Below, one piece after another: positions 63,921 through 64,000 of a stretch of DNA of 64,000 bases (positions within the stretch are counted from its first letter, which is position 1; every line of letters begins with the position of its first letter). The position numbers and the translations under genes were made by a program. The notes under the pieces were generated by a model. That model saw only the letters and a program-made list of their open reading frames with translations, was not told where the DNA came from and made no database searches. This DNA is from Alphaproteobacteria bacterium (GTDB lineage: Bacteria > Pseudomonadota > Alphaproteobacteria > Micropepsales > Micropepsaceae): positions 620,001 through 684,000 of the forward strand of contig JACKLF010000001.1 of NCBI GenBank assembly GCA_024236055.1, written 5' to 3'.

Positions 63921-64000
63921 GGCCGGATGCCGGCCACGGCGATGGAAGCCACTCCGTTCAATGGCGAGAACAGGCTCATCGCGTCCCAGAAGACGGTGGT
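63917..64000 (-). CDS. C-terminal fragment of an unidentified protein (runs off the window)
   Basis: The last 27 codons read TTVFWDAMSLFSPLNG then VASIAVAGIRP and stop (TAA at 63917-63919). Too little is present to name a family. It lies upstream of kdsA on the same strand, 100 nt away. A gene such as pyrG is common at this position in relatives, but this tail does not obviously match it. Confidence 0.5.
   Translation of the reverse strand, partial: TTVFWDAMSLFSPLNGVASIAVAGIRP

Overview
The window looks like a chromosomal stretch of a GC-rich alphaproteobacterium. The evidence is the start of a 5-aminolevulinate synthase (C4 haem pathway), an LdtR-type MarR regulator, DUF2336 and MAPEG genes, a direct-repeat GTTC-N7-GTTC SOS box, and the gene order kdsA, eno, ftsB, pdhA, pdhB, pdhC, lpd. 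The genus cannot be fixed from the sequence alone. Most genes are housekeeping or metabolic. I saw no phage, transposase, integrase or CRISPR array.

Layout. 1-5.4 kb: hemA (partial), DUF1295 protein, ldtR operon, 3-hydroxyisobutyryl-CoA hydrolase-like gene, hemB and a ClC transporter. 5.4-10.1 kb: a minus-strand efflux operon (MarR, EmrA, EmrB) that continues into a hydroxyacid dehydrogenase and a TetR regulator. 10.2-12.8 kb: PstS and an outer-membrane porin behind a tandem Pho-box array. 13-17 kb: flavin reductase, MotB, arginyl/leucyl-tRNA-protein transferase, metG. 17.1-21.4 kb: four tandem, translationally coupled, secreted paralogues with a galactose-mutarotase-like pattern. 21.4-22.2 kb: a lower-GC patch and tRNA-Thr. 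22.3-30.2 kb: sugar-acid dehydratase, FAD/Fe-S hydroxyacid dehydrogenase, serine-glyoxylate-type aminotransferase, bicupin and gluconolactonase. 30.2-41.6 kb: TPM/TPM/LemA, TerB-like, AsmA, YihY, a TetR-Sel1 membrane fusion, a VOC protein, an MBL-fold protein, a beta-barrel protein and a frameshifted glycosyltransferase. 41.7-55.1 kb: glpK, DUF2336, nadK, response regulator plus HPt, SLT-like lysozyme, HerA-like ATPase, HIT/ThiO, msrA, a copper-delivery/cytochrome-oxidase assembly group, DUF2254. 55.1-60.2 kb: a pyruvate dehydrogenase operon whose sequence is shattered by frameshifts. 60.4-64 kb: ftsB, a small SOS-box ORF, eno, MAPEG, kdsA and a partial gene.

How genes work together. The 17-30 kb block reads as extracytoplasmic sugar handling (mutarotase-like proteins, lactonase) followed by sugar-acid dehydration and 2-hydroxyacid/glyoxylate metabolism. 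The Pho boxes tie the porin, and probably PstS, to phosphate starvation. PCu(A)C, CtaG and SCO form a copper-delivery set for a haem-copper oxidase.

Sequence quality needs attention. The pdhA-lpd stretch (about 55.07-59.75 kb), the 2.8-3.22 kb stretch and a site near 40.69 kb have frame breaks in genes that are normally essential or conserved. The abrupt boundaries suggest poor consensus or gap filling rather than biological decay, but this cannot be proved from sequence alone.
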